Shown here: one piece after another, positions 49,213 to 58,402 of the stretch
How the letters are laid out: each line of letters opens with the position of its first letter
How positions within the stretch are numbered: position 1 is the first letter of the stretch
DNA from: SLRI01 sp964402505
GTDB taxonomy: Bacteria; Pseudomonadota; Alphaproteobacteria; Geminicoccales; Geminicoccaceae
Reading direction: 5' to 3'
Length of the DNA stretch: 64,000 nucleotides
NCBI GenBank assembly: GCA_964402505.1
Contig: CAYOCP010000002.1
Location: 62,001-126,000 of the forward strand
Made by a program: the position numbers and the translations under genes
The notes under the pieces: generated by a model
What the model was told of the DNA's origin: nothing
Seen by the model: the letters and a program-made list of their open reading frames with translations, nothing else
Database searches by the model: none

Positions 49213-50004
49213 ATGCGCATCACCACCTGGAATGCCAACTCCGTGCGCTTGCGCGAGAATGCGCTGCGACGGATCGTGGCCGAGATCGATCCCGACGTGC
49301 TCTGCCTGCAGGAGACCAAGGTCGAGGACATGAAGTTCCCGCTCGATCTGGTGCGCGACCTCGGCTTCGCGCACACCCACATTCACGGCCAGAAGGGCTA
49401 TCACGGGGTCGCCGTGCTCTCGAAGCTGCCGCTGGACGGCTGCGGCACGCACAAATGGTGCGGCATCGACGATTCCAGGCACGCGGTCTGCACGCTTTTG
49501 GGCGGCATCGAGCTGCACAACCTTTACATCCCGGCCGGCGGCGATGTCCCCGACCCCGAGCTGAACCCGAAGTTCCGCCACAAGCTCGCCATGCTGGACG
49601 AGCTCGCCGACTGGTTCGCCGATCACAGGGACGACAGCCGCCGCGCCATTTTGCTCGGCGATCTCAACATCGCCCCGCTCGAGACGGATGTCTGGAGCCA
49701 TAAGCAGCTCCTCTCGGTCGTGAGCCATACGCCCGTCGAGGTCGAGAGGCTGGGCCGCCTGCAGGGAAGTGCCGGCTGGGTCGATGCCGTGCGCGCCATC
49801 ATCCCGCCCGAGGAGAAGCTCTTCTCCTGGTGGAGCTACCGCAACCGCGACTGGAGTGCCTCGGACCGCGGCCGCAGGCTCGACCACATCTGGCTCACCC
49901 CCGCCCTCGCGCCCGCGCTCCGCCACGCCCACGTCCGCCGCGAGGCGCGGGGATGGGAGGCGCCGAGCGACCACGTGCCGGTGACGGTGGAGCTGGCGGT
50001 GTGA
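49213..50004 (+). CDS. xthA: Exodeoxyribonuclease III (Xth family)
   Basis: A 263-residue AP endonuclease/3' exonuclease of the DNase I fold: TWNANSVRLR, CLQETKVED (metal Glu34), HNLYIPAGGD, ILLGDLNIAP, SDRGRRLDHIWL and SDHVPV are the conserved motifs of ExoIII, and length matches the family (about 260). It repairs abasic sites in DNA. ATG 49213 has GGAG 5 bases upstream and follows potA by only 17 bases, so it may be read from the pot transcript as well. Unlike the two similar-fold hydrolases at 6.6-8.5 kb, this one has full ExoIII-specific motifs. Confidence 0.94.
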   Translation: MRITTWNANSVRLRENALRRIVAEIDPDVLCLQETKVEDMKFPLDLVRDLGFAHTHIHGQKGYHGVAVLSKLPLDGCGTHKWCGIDDSRHAVCTLLGGIELHNLYIPAGGDVPDPELNPKFRHKLAMLDELADWFADHRDDSRRAILLGDLNIAPLETDVWSHKQLLSVVSHTPVEVERLGRLQGSAGWVDAVRAIIPPEEKLFSWWSYRNRDWSASDRGRRLDHIWLTPALAPALRHAHVRREARGWEAPSDHVPVTVELAV

Positions 50005-50022
50005 TTGCCGTCGATCGCTGGA

Positions 50023-50553
50023 TCAGGCGGGCGCGCAGGCCAGCCTGAGCACGTCCTCGCCGATCCGATTGCAGGCCAGGAGGCGGAGAGGCGGCCGGGG
50101 GCCGGCGAAGCAGGGAATGCCCGCACCGAGCACGACGGGGTGCAGGTAGAGCCGGTACTCGTCGATCAGGCCGAGATCGGCGAGGCTCTGCGCCAGGTTC
50201 GGGCCGGCGACCTCGATCTCGCCCTCGCGCTCGTCCTTCAGCCTGCGGACGGCTCCTTCGAGGTCGTCGCCGACCAGACTGGCATTGGGGCCGACTGCCT
50301 GCGGCGAGCGCGAGACGACCCATTTCGGCTGCTTTCGCCATGCTGCCGCGAACGCCTGCTGATCGGCATCCCATTCCGGATGATCGTCGTCCCAGTAGCG
50401 CATGATCTCGTAGATCCGGCGACCATAGACACTGCCCGCCTGCGCCTCCGCCTCTTTGACGAAGTGGCGAAAGAGCGTGGCGCTCGGCCTGAACGCCGTA
50501 TGATCGACATAGCCGTCCAGGCTTTGGTTCATGCCGAATACGAGCTTGGCCAT
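50023..50553 (-). CDS. Dihydrofolate reductase/RibD C-terminal-like reductase
   Basis: 176 residues from ATG 50553 (AAAGGAA upstream). MAKLVFGMNQSLDGYVD and EIEVAGPNLAQSLADLGLIDEYRLYLHPVVLG are the DHFR-like RibD C-terminal pattern (YyaP/YwjB group). These NADPH-binding proteins are mostly uncharacterised and are not the main folate enzyme. It is downstream of a small membrane-protein gene, with 28 bases between, and converges on xthA. Confidence 0.87.
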   Translation of the reverse strand: MAKLVFGMNQSLDGYVDHTAFRPSATLFRHFVKEAEAQAGSVYGRRIYEIMRYWDDDHPEWDADQQAFAAAWRKQPKWVVSRSPQAVGPNASLVGDDLEGAVRRLKDEREGEIEVAGPNLAQSLADLGLIDEYRLYLHPVVLGAGIPCFAGPRPPLRLLACNRIGEDVLRLACAPA

Positions 50554-50581
50554 GGTCCGTTCCTTTCGCTGGGAGACGTTT

Positions 50582-50893
50582 TCACCGCTGTGACCACGTC
50601 CACCGGTCGACGATGACCTTCGCCGCCGCCGCCAGGACCAGCGCGCAGATCGCATTCTTCGAGAGTGTGCCCATCGTGCCCTCGATCAGGAGCGCCATGG
50701 CGAAGATGCCGGCGAAGCCGGCCGTGATGTAGACCGGCTGGCGCCAGGCGAGGAGCGGGCTCGTCGCCGCGATGGCGACCGGGACGACGAGGGCGGCGGT
50801 GAGGGCCGCCCAGAGAGGCTGATGCCGGGCCAGCTTCGCGGAACGTGACGTCGCGAGACGTGACGTCCCCGGCTGGCCGGAATGTTGAAGCAT
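50582..50893 (-). CDS. Small hypothetical membrane protein
   Basis: 103 residues with three hydrophobic stretches (PLWAALTAALVVPVAIAATS, VYITAGFAGIFAMALLIEG, and NAICALVLAAAAKVIV). Not recognised. The only ATG (50893) has no evident ribosome site, and the first 28 residues are hydrophilic and serine/threonine-rich. The coding start contains a direct repeat ACGTGACGTC (50843-50852 and 50857-50866), which might instead be a regulatory element if the true start is later. It probably forms an operon with the reductase gene downstream. Confidence 0.5.
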   Translation of the reverse strand: MLQHSGQPGTSRLATSRSAKLARHQPLWAALTAALVVPVAIAATSPLLAWRQPVYITAGFAGIFAMALLIEGTMGTLSKNAICALVLAAAAKVIVDRWTWSQR

Positions 50894-50975
50894 GGGGAAG
50901 AATTGCTTCGTAAAGCGCGGCCGCAGGCAGAAAGATTTCGTAGCGGCCCGGGCGCCGAGGCGCTCTCCTCCTTCC

Positions 50976-53105
50976 CTACCGCCGGCGGCTGCCTCTTCGG
51001 TGGGGGGGTCCGTGGCGGCCCTTCCGCATGGGACCCGATTTGGCCCAGGCGGCGCGGGCGAGCTCGGCGGCGTGGGCGCGCTCGTGGGTCTCGATGCGGA
51101 AGGCGATCTGGCCGATGACCGTGTCGACATCGGCGAGCGTGACGGTGACGGTATCGCCGAGGCCGAAGGTCTCGCCGTAGCGGATGCCGACCAGCGCCTG
51201 GTGCTGCTCGTCGAAGTGGAAGGCGTCCTCGCCGAGCGTGCTGACCGGCACGAGGCCCTCGGCACCGGTGCCGTCGAGGACGACGAAGAGGCCGAAGCGC
51301 TGCACGCCGATGACCCGGCCCGCGAAGGTGGCGCCGACCTTGTCCGCCATGAAGAGGGCGGTGTAGCGGGAGAGCGCCTCGCGCTCGGCCTGGACCGCCT
51401 TGCGCTCGGCGGCGGAGACGAGCCGGCCGAAGCGCTCGAGCTGCTCCTGGTCGTAAGGGCGCCCGTCCTCGCTGCCCGCGAGCTTCTCGTGGTGAATCAG
51501 AAGGCGGTGCACGACGAGGTCGCTGTAGCGGCGGATCGGCGAGGTGAAGTGGGCGTAGTGGCGGAGGTTGAGGCCGAAATGGCCGATATTGTCCGGCTGG
51601 TAGAGGGCCTGCGCCTGGGAGCGCAGGACGAAGCCCGCGACCTGCTCGCGCAAGGAGGGATCGGCGATGCGCTCGAGCAGGCGGGTGAAGTCCCCGGGCT
51701 TCTTGGCGGTGCGGCTCCAGCCGACCGAGAGGCGTTCGAGATACTGGGCCAGGGCCTCGAGGCGGATGGGGTCTGGCCGGTCGTGGACGCGATAGAGGCA
51801 GGGCAGCTTCTTCTCGGCGAGGGCGCGGGCGGCCGCCACGTTGGCCGCGATCATCAGCTCCTCGACCAGCATGTGGCTGGCGAGGCGCTGGCGCTGGACG
51901 ATGTCCGTGACCTTGCCGGCCGCGTCGAACAGAACCTGCCGCTCGGGCAGCTCGAGCTCGATCGTGCCGCGCCTTCGCCTCGCGGCGGCGAGCTTCTCAA
52001 AGGCGGCGTAGAGGGGGCGGATGACGGAATCGAGGAGCGGGGCGGTGGCGTCGTCCGCCCGCCCCTCGGCGGCGGCCTGGACCTGCTCGTAGGTGAGCCT
52101 GGCGCGGCTCCTGACGAGGGCGCGCATGAAGCGCCAGCGCTTCAGGTTGGCCGCGGCATCGAACACGAGCTCGACGGCGAGGCCGGCGCGATCCTCGCCG
52201 GGCTTGAGCGAGCAGAGGCCGTTGGAGAGGGCCTCCGGCAGCATCGGGATCACGCGATCGGGGAAATAGACCGAGTTGCCACGCTCCAGGGCCTCGCGAT
52301 CGAGCGGGTCGCCCGGATGGACGTAGTGGGCGACATCGGCGATGGCGACCACGGCACGAAAGCCGCCATCGACCCCTCCTTCACCAGCGAGCGGCTCGGG
52401 ATCGGCCCAGACCGCATCGTCGAAGTCGCGGGCGTCGGCGCCATCGATGGTGACGAGCGGAAAATCGCGAAGATCGGTGCGTCGGCCGAGCTCGGGCGGG
52501 GTGGCCGCTTCGGCCACGGCCAGGGCCGCGGCGCCGAAGGCGGTGGGCAGCCCGAGCTCGGCCGCTATTCCGAGGGCGATGGCGGCGGGATCGGTGCTGC
52601 TGCCGAGCCGCTCGACGGCGAGAGCGCGGGGCGGCGCCAGGGGCCGGCCGCGGTCGAGCGTCGCCCGCACCATGTCGCCGGCCTCGAGGTGCAGCCCGTC
52701 CGGCTCCAGCTCGAGCCTGGTCGGCTGGTCGCGGTCGGCGGAGCGGCGGCAGGGGCGCAGATGCAGCGACGTGCCGTCCACCTCGACGACGCCGACGATC
52801 TCGCGGGCCAGCCGGGCGAGGCGGCGGAAGAGCCTGCCCTCGATCATGCCCTCGGCGTCGGTCGAGAGGCGCAGCAGCGCCCGGTCGCCGATCTCGAGCG
52901 GCGCCTCGCCGCCATCGGCGTCGAGCACACGGATGGCGGCACCCGGCACGGCGGGACTCTCGCCCAGAAGCTCGCCCGCCTCGTCGATGGCGGTCACCTC
53001 GACGGCGGCCATGCCGGGCGGCGTGCCGGTGCGCTCGTAGCGGTTGCGGCGCCCCGGGCCGCGGTCGCGGGACCTCCGCTCGCCGTGACCGCGTCCCCGC
53101 CGCAT
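50976..53105 (-). CDS. rnr: Ribonuclease R
   Basis: A 709-residue 3'-5' exoribonuclease. Cold-shock-like domains occupy about residues 30-200, the RNB catalytic domain follows with VTIDGADARDFDDAVWAD (the metal-binding aspartates), NSVYFPDRVIPMLPEALSNG, HFTSPIRRYSDLVVHRLL, and an S1 domain near residues 610-690 (GATFAGRVIGVQRFGLFVVL). The C-terminus is basic. It is about 100 residues shorter than E. coli RNase R; the N-terminal helix-turn-helix part is missing or replaced by a short arginine-rich tail. The start lies 3 bases after the topA stop, so the two form an operon. Confidence 0.94.
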   Translation of the reverse strand: MRRGRGHGERRSRDRGPGRRNRYERTGTPPGMAAVEVTAIDEAGELLGESPAVPGAAIRVLDADGGEAPLEIGDRALLRLSTDAEGMIEGRLFRRLARLAREIVGVVEVDGTSLHLRPCRRSADRDQPTRLELEPDGLHLEAGDMVRATLDRGRPLAPPRALAVERLGSSTDPAAIALGIAAELGLPTAFGAAALAVAEAATPPELGRRTDLRDFPLVTIDGADARDFDDAVWADPEPLAGEGGVDGGFRAVVAIADVAHYVHPGDPLDREALERGNSVYFPDRVIPMLPEALSNGLCSLKPGEDRAGLAVELVFDAAANLKRWRFMRALVRSRARLTYEQVQAAAEGRADDATAPLLDSVIRPLYAAFEKLAAARRRRGTIELELPERQVLFDAAGKVTDIVQRQRLASHMLVEELMIAANVAAARALAEKKLPCLYRVHDRPDPIRLEALAQYLERLSVGWSRTAKKPGDFTRLLERIADPSLREQVAGFVLRSQAQALYQPDNIGHFGLNLRHYAHFTSPIRRYSDLVVHRLLIHHEKLAGSEDGRPYDQEQLERFGRLVSAAERKAVQAEREALSRYTALFMADKVGATFAGRVIGVQRFGLFVVLDGTGAEGLVPVSTLGEDAFHFDEQHQALVGIRYGETFGLGDTVTVTLADVDTVIGQIAFRIETHERAHAAELARAAWAKSGPMRKGRHGPPHRRGSRRR

Positions 53106-53108
53106 GGT

Positions 53109-55751
53109 TCAGGAACCGCCGTCGGCGCTTGGCTTCTTCCCGCCCCCAGGTTTCCTCTTGGCAGCGGGCTTCTTCTTGACGGCAGGCTTTTCCTCGGCCG
53201 GTTTGGCCTTGGCGGTCGACTTCCGCGCCCTGCCCTTGCCGCCGCCTGTGGCCTCGCGGGCGGCGAGCATCGCCACCGCCTCGTCCAGGGTGAGCTCGTC
53301 CACCACGCGGCTCTTGGGCAGGCTGGCATTGGTCTTGCCATGCTTGACGTAGGGGCCGAAGCGGCCGTCGAGGACGAGGACCTGCTCGCCGGTCTCGGGA
53401 TGGGCGCCGAGCTCGCGCAAGGCTTTGAAGGCGGTCCGCGCGCGGCCTCGGGAAGAGCCTTCGGCGATCAGGGTGAGGGCACGATTCATGCCGATGCTGA
53501 GCACGTCATCATCGGGCTCGAGCCGGACGAACTTGCCCTGGTGCTGGACGAAGGGACCGTAGCGGTTGATGCCGGCCATGATCTCGGCCCCGGTCTCGGG
53601 ATGGGTGCCGACCACCCTGGGCAGGGCCAGGAGGGCCAGGGCGGTCGAGAGGCCGATCTCGTCGGGGCGCAGGTTGGGCGGCAGCGAGCTGCGGCGCAGC
53701 GTGTCGCCGCTGCCGGATTGGAGATAGAAGCCGAAGCGGCCGTTCTTGAGCCAAACCTCCTCGGCCGTCTCGGGATCGACGCCGAGCATCTTCTCGCCGT
53801 TGCCTTTGGCGGGATCGCCGTCGGCATCGTCGTCGAGCTGGCGGGTGTAGCGGCATTCTGGATGGTTGGAGCAGCCGATGAAGGCGCCGTACCTGCCGAG
53901 CTTCAGGCTGAGCCGGCCCTTGCCGCAGAGCGGGCAGAGGCGCGGATCGTCGCCATCGGCGCGCGGCGGGAAGAGCTTGGCCGAAAGCGCCTCGTTGAGC
54001 GCGTCGATGACCTGGGCCACGCGCAGCTCGCTGACCTCGCCGATGCTGCCGACGAAGGGCCCCCAGAATTCGCGCAAGACCTCCTTCCAGCCGAGCTTGC
54101 CGGCGGCGACGCGATCGAGCTGGTCCTCGAGCGCCGCGGTGAAGGCCGGCTGCACGTAGCGGTCGAAGAAGCTGGTGAGGAAGGCCGTCACCAGCCGGCC
54201 GCGGTCCTCGGGCACGAAGCGCTTCTGCTCGAGTCGGACGTAGTCCCGATCCTGCAGGACCGAGATGATGCTGGCATAGGTCGAGGGCCGGCCGACGCCG
54301 AGCTCCTCAAGCCGCTTGACCAGGCTGGCCTCGCTGAAGCGGGGCGGCGGCTCGGTGAAGTGCTGCTCGGGCGTGATCCCACGCTCGGCGACGCGGGTGC
54401 CGGTGACCAGCGCCGGCAGCAGCACGCCCTCGCCGTCCTCGTCGTCGCTGGCGGGATCGTCCCGGCCCTCCTGGTAGAGCTTGAGGAAGCCGTCGAAGGC
54501 GATGGTCTGGCCGGTGGCGCGAAGCTGGACAGCACCCTTGTCGTCGAGCACGTCGACGATCACCCGGTCGAGCCTGGCCGCCGCCATCTGGCTCGCCATG
54601 GTGCGCTTCCAGATGAGCTCGTAGAGCCGGCTCTGGTCGTTGTCGAGGTAGCGGGCGACCATCTTCGGCTCGCGGCCGACATCGGTCGGGCGGATCGCCT
54701 CGTGCGCCTCCTGGGCGTTCTTGGTTTTCGTCCTGAAGACGCGCGGCTGGTCCGGGAGATAGGCGTCGCCGAAGGACTGGCGGATGCATTTTCGGGCAGC
54801 GCCGATGGCGTCCTGCGAGAGCTGCACCGAATCGGTGCGCATGTAAGTGATGAGGCCGACGGTCTCGCCGTCGATCTCGGCGCCCTCGAACAGGCGCTGG
54901 GCGGTCTTCATGGTGCGGTCCGCGGAGAAGCCGAGCTTGCGCGCCGCTTCCTGCTGCAGGGTCGAAGTGGAGAAGGGCGGCGCCGGATTGCGGCTGACCT
55001 GCTTCTTCTCGACCGGGCCGATGGCGAGGGCCGCCTCCTTCACCCGGCCGAGGGCCGCCTCGGCCGCGGCGGCGTCCGGCAGGCCGAACTTGTCGAGCTT
55101 CTTGCCGTCGAGGTGGGTGAGACGGGCCTTGAAGCGCGAGCGGTCCGGCGTCTCGAGCAGGGCTTCGATGGTCCAGTACTCGCGCGGCACGAAGGCCTCG
55201 ATCTCGGCCTCGCGCTCGCAGATGAGGCGGAGTGCCACCGACTGCACGCGACCCGCGGACCTCGAGCCCCTGAGCTTGCGCCAGAGCACCGGCGAGAGGG
55301 TGAAGCCGACGAGGTAGTCGAGAGCGCGGCGTGCCAGATAGGCGTCGATCAGGCTCTGGTCGAGGTCGCGCGGGTGGGCCATGGCCTCGGTCACGGCGCG
55401 CCTCGTGATCTCGTGGAAGACCACGCGCTTGACCTCGATGTCCTTCAGCGCCTTGCGCTCCTTGAGCACCTCGAGCAGGTGCCACGAGATCGCCTCGCCC
55501 TCGCGGTCGGGGTCGGTGGCGAGGAAGAGCCGGCGGGCCTTCTTCACCGCCCGGACGATCTCGTCGACGTTCTTCCTCTTGGCCGGCAGCACCTCCCAGA
55601 CCATGCGGAAATCGTCGTCGGGGAGGACGGCACCGTCCTTCTCCAGAAGATCGCGGACATGGCCGAAGCTGGCCTCGACCTCGGGTGCATCCGCCAGATA
55701 CTTGCGGATGGTCCTGGCCTTGGTCGGTGATTCGACGACGACGACATCCAT
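53109..55751 (-). CDS. topA: DNA topoisomerase I (type IA)
   Basis: An 880-residue enzyme from ATG 55751 (the family N-terminus MDVVVVESPTKARTI; a longer GTG start at 55778 is possible). Toprim residues are Glu7 and Asp80-Pro-Asp82-Arg-Glu84; the active-site tyrosine is Tyr303 in GLITYMRTDS. After the core, a zinc-finger-like segment CPLCGKGR...CSNHPEC is followed by repeated topoisomerase C-terminal motifs (GRFGFYLQSG, GRYGPFVQHQ-like) and a lysine-rich tail (PAVKKKPAAKRKPGGGKKP). It relaxes negative supercoils. It lies downstream of dprA (107-base gap) and upstream of rnr, a typical alphaproteobacterial order. Confidence 0.96.
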   Translation of the reverse strand: MDVVVVESPTKARTIRKYLADAPEVEASFGHVRDLLEKDGAVLPDDDFRMVWEVLPAKRKNVDEIVRAVKKARRLFLATDPDREGEAISWHLLEVLKERKALKDIEVKRVVFHEITRRAVTEAMAHPRDLDQSLIDAYLARRALDYLVGFTLSPVLWRKLRGSRSAGRVQSVALRLICEREAEIEAFVPREYWTIEALLETPDRSRFKARLTHLDGKKLDKFGLPDAAAAEAALGRVKEAALAIGPVEKKQVSRNPAPPFSTSTLQQEAARKLGFSADRTMKTAQRLFEGAEIDGETVGLITYMRTDSVQLSQDAIGAARKCIRQSFGDAYLPDQPRVFRTKTKNAQEAHEAIRPTDVGREPKMVARYLDNDQSRLYELIWKRTMASQMAAARLDRVIVDVLDDKGAVQLRATGQTIAFDGFLKLYQEGRDDPASDDEDGEGVLLPALVTGTRVAERGITPEQHFTEPPPRFSEASLVKRLEELGVGRPSTYASIISVLQDRDYVRLEQKRFVPEDRGRLVTAFLTSFFDRYVQPAFTAALEDQLDRVAAGKLGWKEVLREFWGPFVGSIGEVSELRVAQVIDALNEALSAKLFPPRADGDDPRLCPLCGKGRLSLKLGRYGAFIGCSNHPECRYTRQLDDDADGDPAKGNGEKMLGVDPETAEEVWLKNGRFGFYLQSGSGDTLRRSSLPPNLRPDEIGLSTALALLALPRVVGTHPETGAEIMAGINRYGPFVQHQGKFVRLEPDDDVLSIGMNRALTLIAEGSSRGRARTAFKALRELGAHPETGEQVLVLDGRFGPYVKHGKTNASLPKSRVVDELTLDEAVAMLAAREATGGGKGRARKSTAKAKPAEEKPAVKKKPAAKRKPGGGKKPSADGGS

Positions 55752-55885
55752 GCGGGGACTCAATCCATCCTCGGCCACGCAATCGGGGCCTGGTTCCTCG
55801 GTGGGCCGCGGTGGCGGCCGGTGTCAGAGGTCGGTCGGGCGGCGGCCGCGTTCAAGCCCCGCCCCGACCGTCGCCCCCGATCTGG

Positions 55886-57049
55886 TCAGGCGAGGGCCCT
55901 GGAAATCCGGTTGCCGGGATGGCGCCGCACGCGGCCTTCGAGCTCCAGGTCGAGCAGCGCCTGCTGCACCTCTGCCGGCTTTGCATGGCATTGGCGTATC
56001 ACTTCGTCAACCGGCATCGGCTCGACCCCCATGAGGTGGGCGATTCGCTCGGGCAGTGGCTCGGGCGGCGGGGCCGGACCCGCGGGCGGCGGGTCGGCCG
56101 CCTCCTTCGTCCTCGGCCGCGAGGCCCGTTTCGGGGCTCTTTGGGGTGGTGCCGCCTGCCAGGCCGGCAGCGCTTCCAGCACGTCCTCGATCGAGGTGAC
56201 GAGTGCGGCACCGTCGCGCAGGAGCTGGTTGGTGCCGGCATGGCGGGGGTCGAGGGGCGAGCCCGGCACCGCCAGCACCTCGCGACCCTCGGCCGCCGCG
56301 AGCCGCGCGGTCATGAGCGAGCCGGAGCGTGCCGCGGCCTCGACCACGAGGACGGCGGAGGCGAGGCCGGCGATGATCCGGTTGCGGCTCGGGAAATGGC
56401 GGGCCAGGGGCGGCGTGCCGAGCGGCCGCTCGCCGAGGAGGAGCCCCTCCTCCGCGATCCGCCGCATGAGGCCGGCGTTCTCGGGCGGATACGCGACGTC
56501 GATGCCGCTGCCGAGAACGGCGATGGTCGAAGCCGGCCCCTCGAGCCCGCCCTCGTGCGCGGCCGTGTCGATGCCGCGTGCCAGCCCCGAGACGATCACG
56601 AGCCCCTGCAGGCTTGCCGCGCGGGCCAGGGATCGCGCCAGGAACCGGCCATTGCCGCTGGCATTGCGCGCGCCGACGATGGCGAGCGGGCGGCCCGCCA
56701 GGAGCTCGGTCCGGCCGAGGCAGGCGAGCACCGGCGGCGGGTCGGCAATGGCCCCGAGCGGGGCGGGATAGGCGGCGTCGCAGGCCAGAAGGAGCTCGCC
56801 GCCGAGGCCGGCCATGGCCTCGATCTCGGCCGCGGCCGCCTCCTCGGGCAGGAGCTCGCTGTCGGCGATCTCGCCCTTCGCCCGCAGCCGCGGCAGCGCC
56901 GCGATCGCCGCTTCGGCCTTGCCGAACCGCTCGATCAGCCGGAAGAAGGCACGGGCGCCGACGCCGCGCGAGCGCGCCAGCCGGAGCCAGGCGAGACGTT
57001 CGGCATCCCAATCGGCCAGGGCCGAACGCTCGGCGACGACGATGGTCAT
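55886..57049 (-). CDS. dprA: DNA processing protein DprA (Smf)
   Basis: A 387-residue Rossmann-fold protein: LAIVGARNASGNGRFLARSL, VIVSGLARGIDTAAHEGGL (the SGLARGID signature) and FPSRNRIIAGL, and a C-terminal winged-helix segment (PMPVDEVIRQCHAKPAEVQQAL). DprA loads RecA on incoming single-stranded DNA during transformation, but is present in many non-competent bacteria. A proline-rich linker (residues about 300-325) joins the two domains. It is divergent from a methyltransferase gene, with 39 bases between. Confidence 0.94.
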   Translation of the reverse strand: MTIVVAERSALADWDAERLAWLRLARSRGVGARAFFRLIERFGKAEAAIAALPRLRAKGEIADSELLPEEAAAAEIEAMAGLGGELLLACDAAYPAPLGAIADPPPVLACLGRTELLAGRPLAIVGARNASGNGRFLARSLARAASLQGLVIVSGLARGIDTAAHEGGLEGPASTIAVLGSGIDVAYPPENAGLMRRIAEEGLLLGERPLGTPPLARHFPSRNRIIAGLASAVLVVEAAARSGSLMTARLAAAEGREVLAVPGSPLDPRHAGTNQLLRDGAALVTSIEDVLEALPAWQAAPPQRAPKRASRPRTKEAADPPPAGPAPPPEPLPERIAHLMGVEPMPVDEVIRQCHAKPAEVQQALLDLELEGRVRRHPGNRISRALA

Positions 57050-57088
57050 GGTGCTCCGCTCGGCGATGAGCGCGGATTGAGACAGGGC

Positions 57089-57721
57089 ATGGCGAAAAAA
57101 TCAACCAAAGATAGAGATTGGGCCTTATTCTACCGGGCGACCGCCGGCCGGCCGCCACGCCCGACCCTGCTCCGGGCGCTGGCGGCCCGCCCGTCGCCGC
57201 CCGGCAGGCGGGCGCTCGATCTCGGCTGCGGCACGGGCCGGGACACGCTGCCCTTGCTCGCCGCCGGCTGGCACGTCACCGCGATCGATGCGGAGGCCCA
57301 GGCGCTCCAGGCCCTCGAGGCGGGCACGCCCCGCGCCTGGCGGGCGAGGCTGACGATGCGGCTGGCGCGGCTCGAGACGACGGTCCTGCCGGCGGCGGAC
57401 CTCGTCAATGCCAGCTTCAGCCTGTTCTTCACCGAGCGGTCGATCATCGTCGAAGGGCTCTTGCGCCGCATTCATGCGGCTTTGGTGCCGGGTGGGCGCT
57501 TCGCCGGGCAGTTGCTCGGCCCGCGCGACAGTTGGGTCACCGCGGGCCGTGCCGTCGGCTGCGACCGGGCGCAGCTGGATCACCTGCTTCGCGGCTTCGC
57601 GCTCGAGCAGCTTCGCGTGGAGGAGGACGTTTCGGTCACGCCCATGGGCGAGCCCAAGCACTGGCACATCTGGCACGTCAACGCGCGAAAACCTGTCAGG
57701 TGCTCTTCGAGGCGAAGCTGA
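57089..57721 (+). CDS. Class I SAM-dependent methyltransferase
   Basis: A 210-residue protein with motif I ALDLGCGTGRDTLPLLAAG (about 43-61) and an acidic motif II position (VTAIDAE), FSLFFT as motif IV-like, and PGGRFAGQLLG. The fold is that of small thiopurine/tellurite-type methyltransferases; the substrate is unknown. The N-terminus is basic (AKKSTKDRD). Its final 26 bases overlap the end of the convergent plsY gene. Confidence 0.82.
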   Translation: MAKKSTKDRDWALFYRATAGRPPRPTLLRALAARPSPPGRRALDLGCGTGRDTLPLLAAGWHVTAIDAEAQALQALEAGTPRAWRARLTMRLARLETTVLPAADLVNASFSLFFTERSIIVEGLLRRIHAALVPGGRFAGQLLGPRDSWVTAGRAVGCDRAQLDHLLRGFALEQLRVEEDVSVTPMGEPKHWHIWHVNARKPVRCSSRRS

Positions 57722-58325
57722 GCTTGCTCTCCTCGCCCCTGGCGAGCCGGGCGATGTTGCTTCGGTGCAGGAGGACGATGACGAGCGCCAGGAGCACGTA
57801 GAGCTCGGCGGCCTGGACTTCGCCCATGAGCCAGGCGGCGACGGGTGCGCCGATGGCGGCGATGCAGGAGCCGAGCGAGACGTAGCGCGTGGCCCAGACG
57901 ATCGCGACGAAGAGGACGAGGAGGATCGGCAGGACGAGCGGCGTGAGGGCGAGGATGACGCCGCATGCGGTGGCGACACCCTTGCCGCCACGGAAGCGGA
58001 GCCAGACCGGAAAGCAGTGGCCGAGCACGGTGCCGAGGCCGGTCACCACCGCGATGTCGGGACCGAGCCACTGCCAGGCGGCGAAGGTCGGCAGCCAGCC
58101 CTTGGCGATGTCGGCGACGAGGGTCGCGAGGGCCAGGCCCTTGCGGCCGGTGCGCAGGACGTTCGTGGCGCCGATATTGCCGGAGCCGATCCGGCGGATG
58201 TCGCCGGCGCCGCTGGCCCTGGCGAGCAGCAGCCCGAACGGGATGGAGCCGGCGAGGTAGCCGACGACGAGGGCCGCGAGGAAGGGCAGCCAGTAGGCGG
58301 GGCCGCCGAGCGGATCGATCATCAT
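57696..58325 (-). CDS. plsY: Acyl-phosphate:glycerol-3-phosphate acyltransferase PlsY
   Basis: A 209-residue membrane enzyme with about five to six helices. It has the three cytoplasmic PlsY motifs: AGSIPFGLLLAR, GSGNIGATNVLRTGRKG and GHCFPVWLRFRGGKGVATACG, the last two forming the acyl-phosphate and glycerol-phosphate sites. It starts phospholipid synthesis. MM at the start means ATG 58325 or 58322. In many alphaproteobacteria plsY is next to dprA; here they flank a methyltransferase. Confidence 0.95.
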   Translation of the reverse strand: MMIDPLGGPAYWLPFLAALVVGYLAGSIPFGLLLARASGAGDIRRIGSGNIGATNVLRTGRKGLALATLVADIAKGWLPTFAAWQWLGPDIAVVTGLGTVLGHCFPVWLRFRGGKGVATACGVILALTPLVLPILLVLFVAIVWATRYVSLGSCIAAIGAPVAAWLMGEVQAAELYVLLALVIVLLHRSNIARLARGEESKLSFASKST

Positions 58326-58402
58326 GCCTCCTGGAATGGACGCTTGCGCCCCTTGGATGGAAGTCTATCCTCGCCGCCCCTGCGTTGGAAACCATCTGGC
58401 CG

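Noticed and set aside
50892..55730. 1612-codon open frame on the plus strand across rnr and topA
   Set aside because: Antisense to RNase R and topoisomerase I, both with complete motifs; its length only reflects scarcity of stops in GC-rich DNA.
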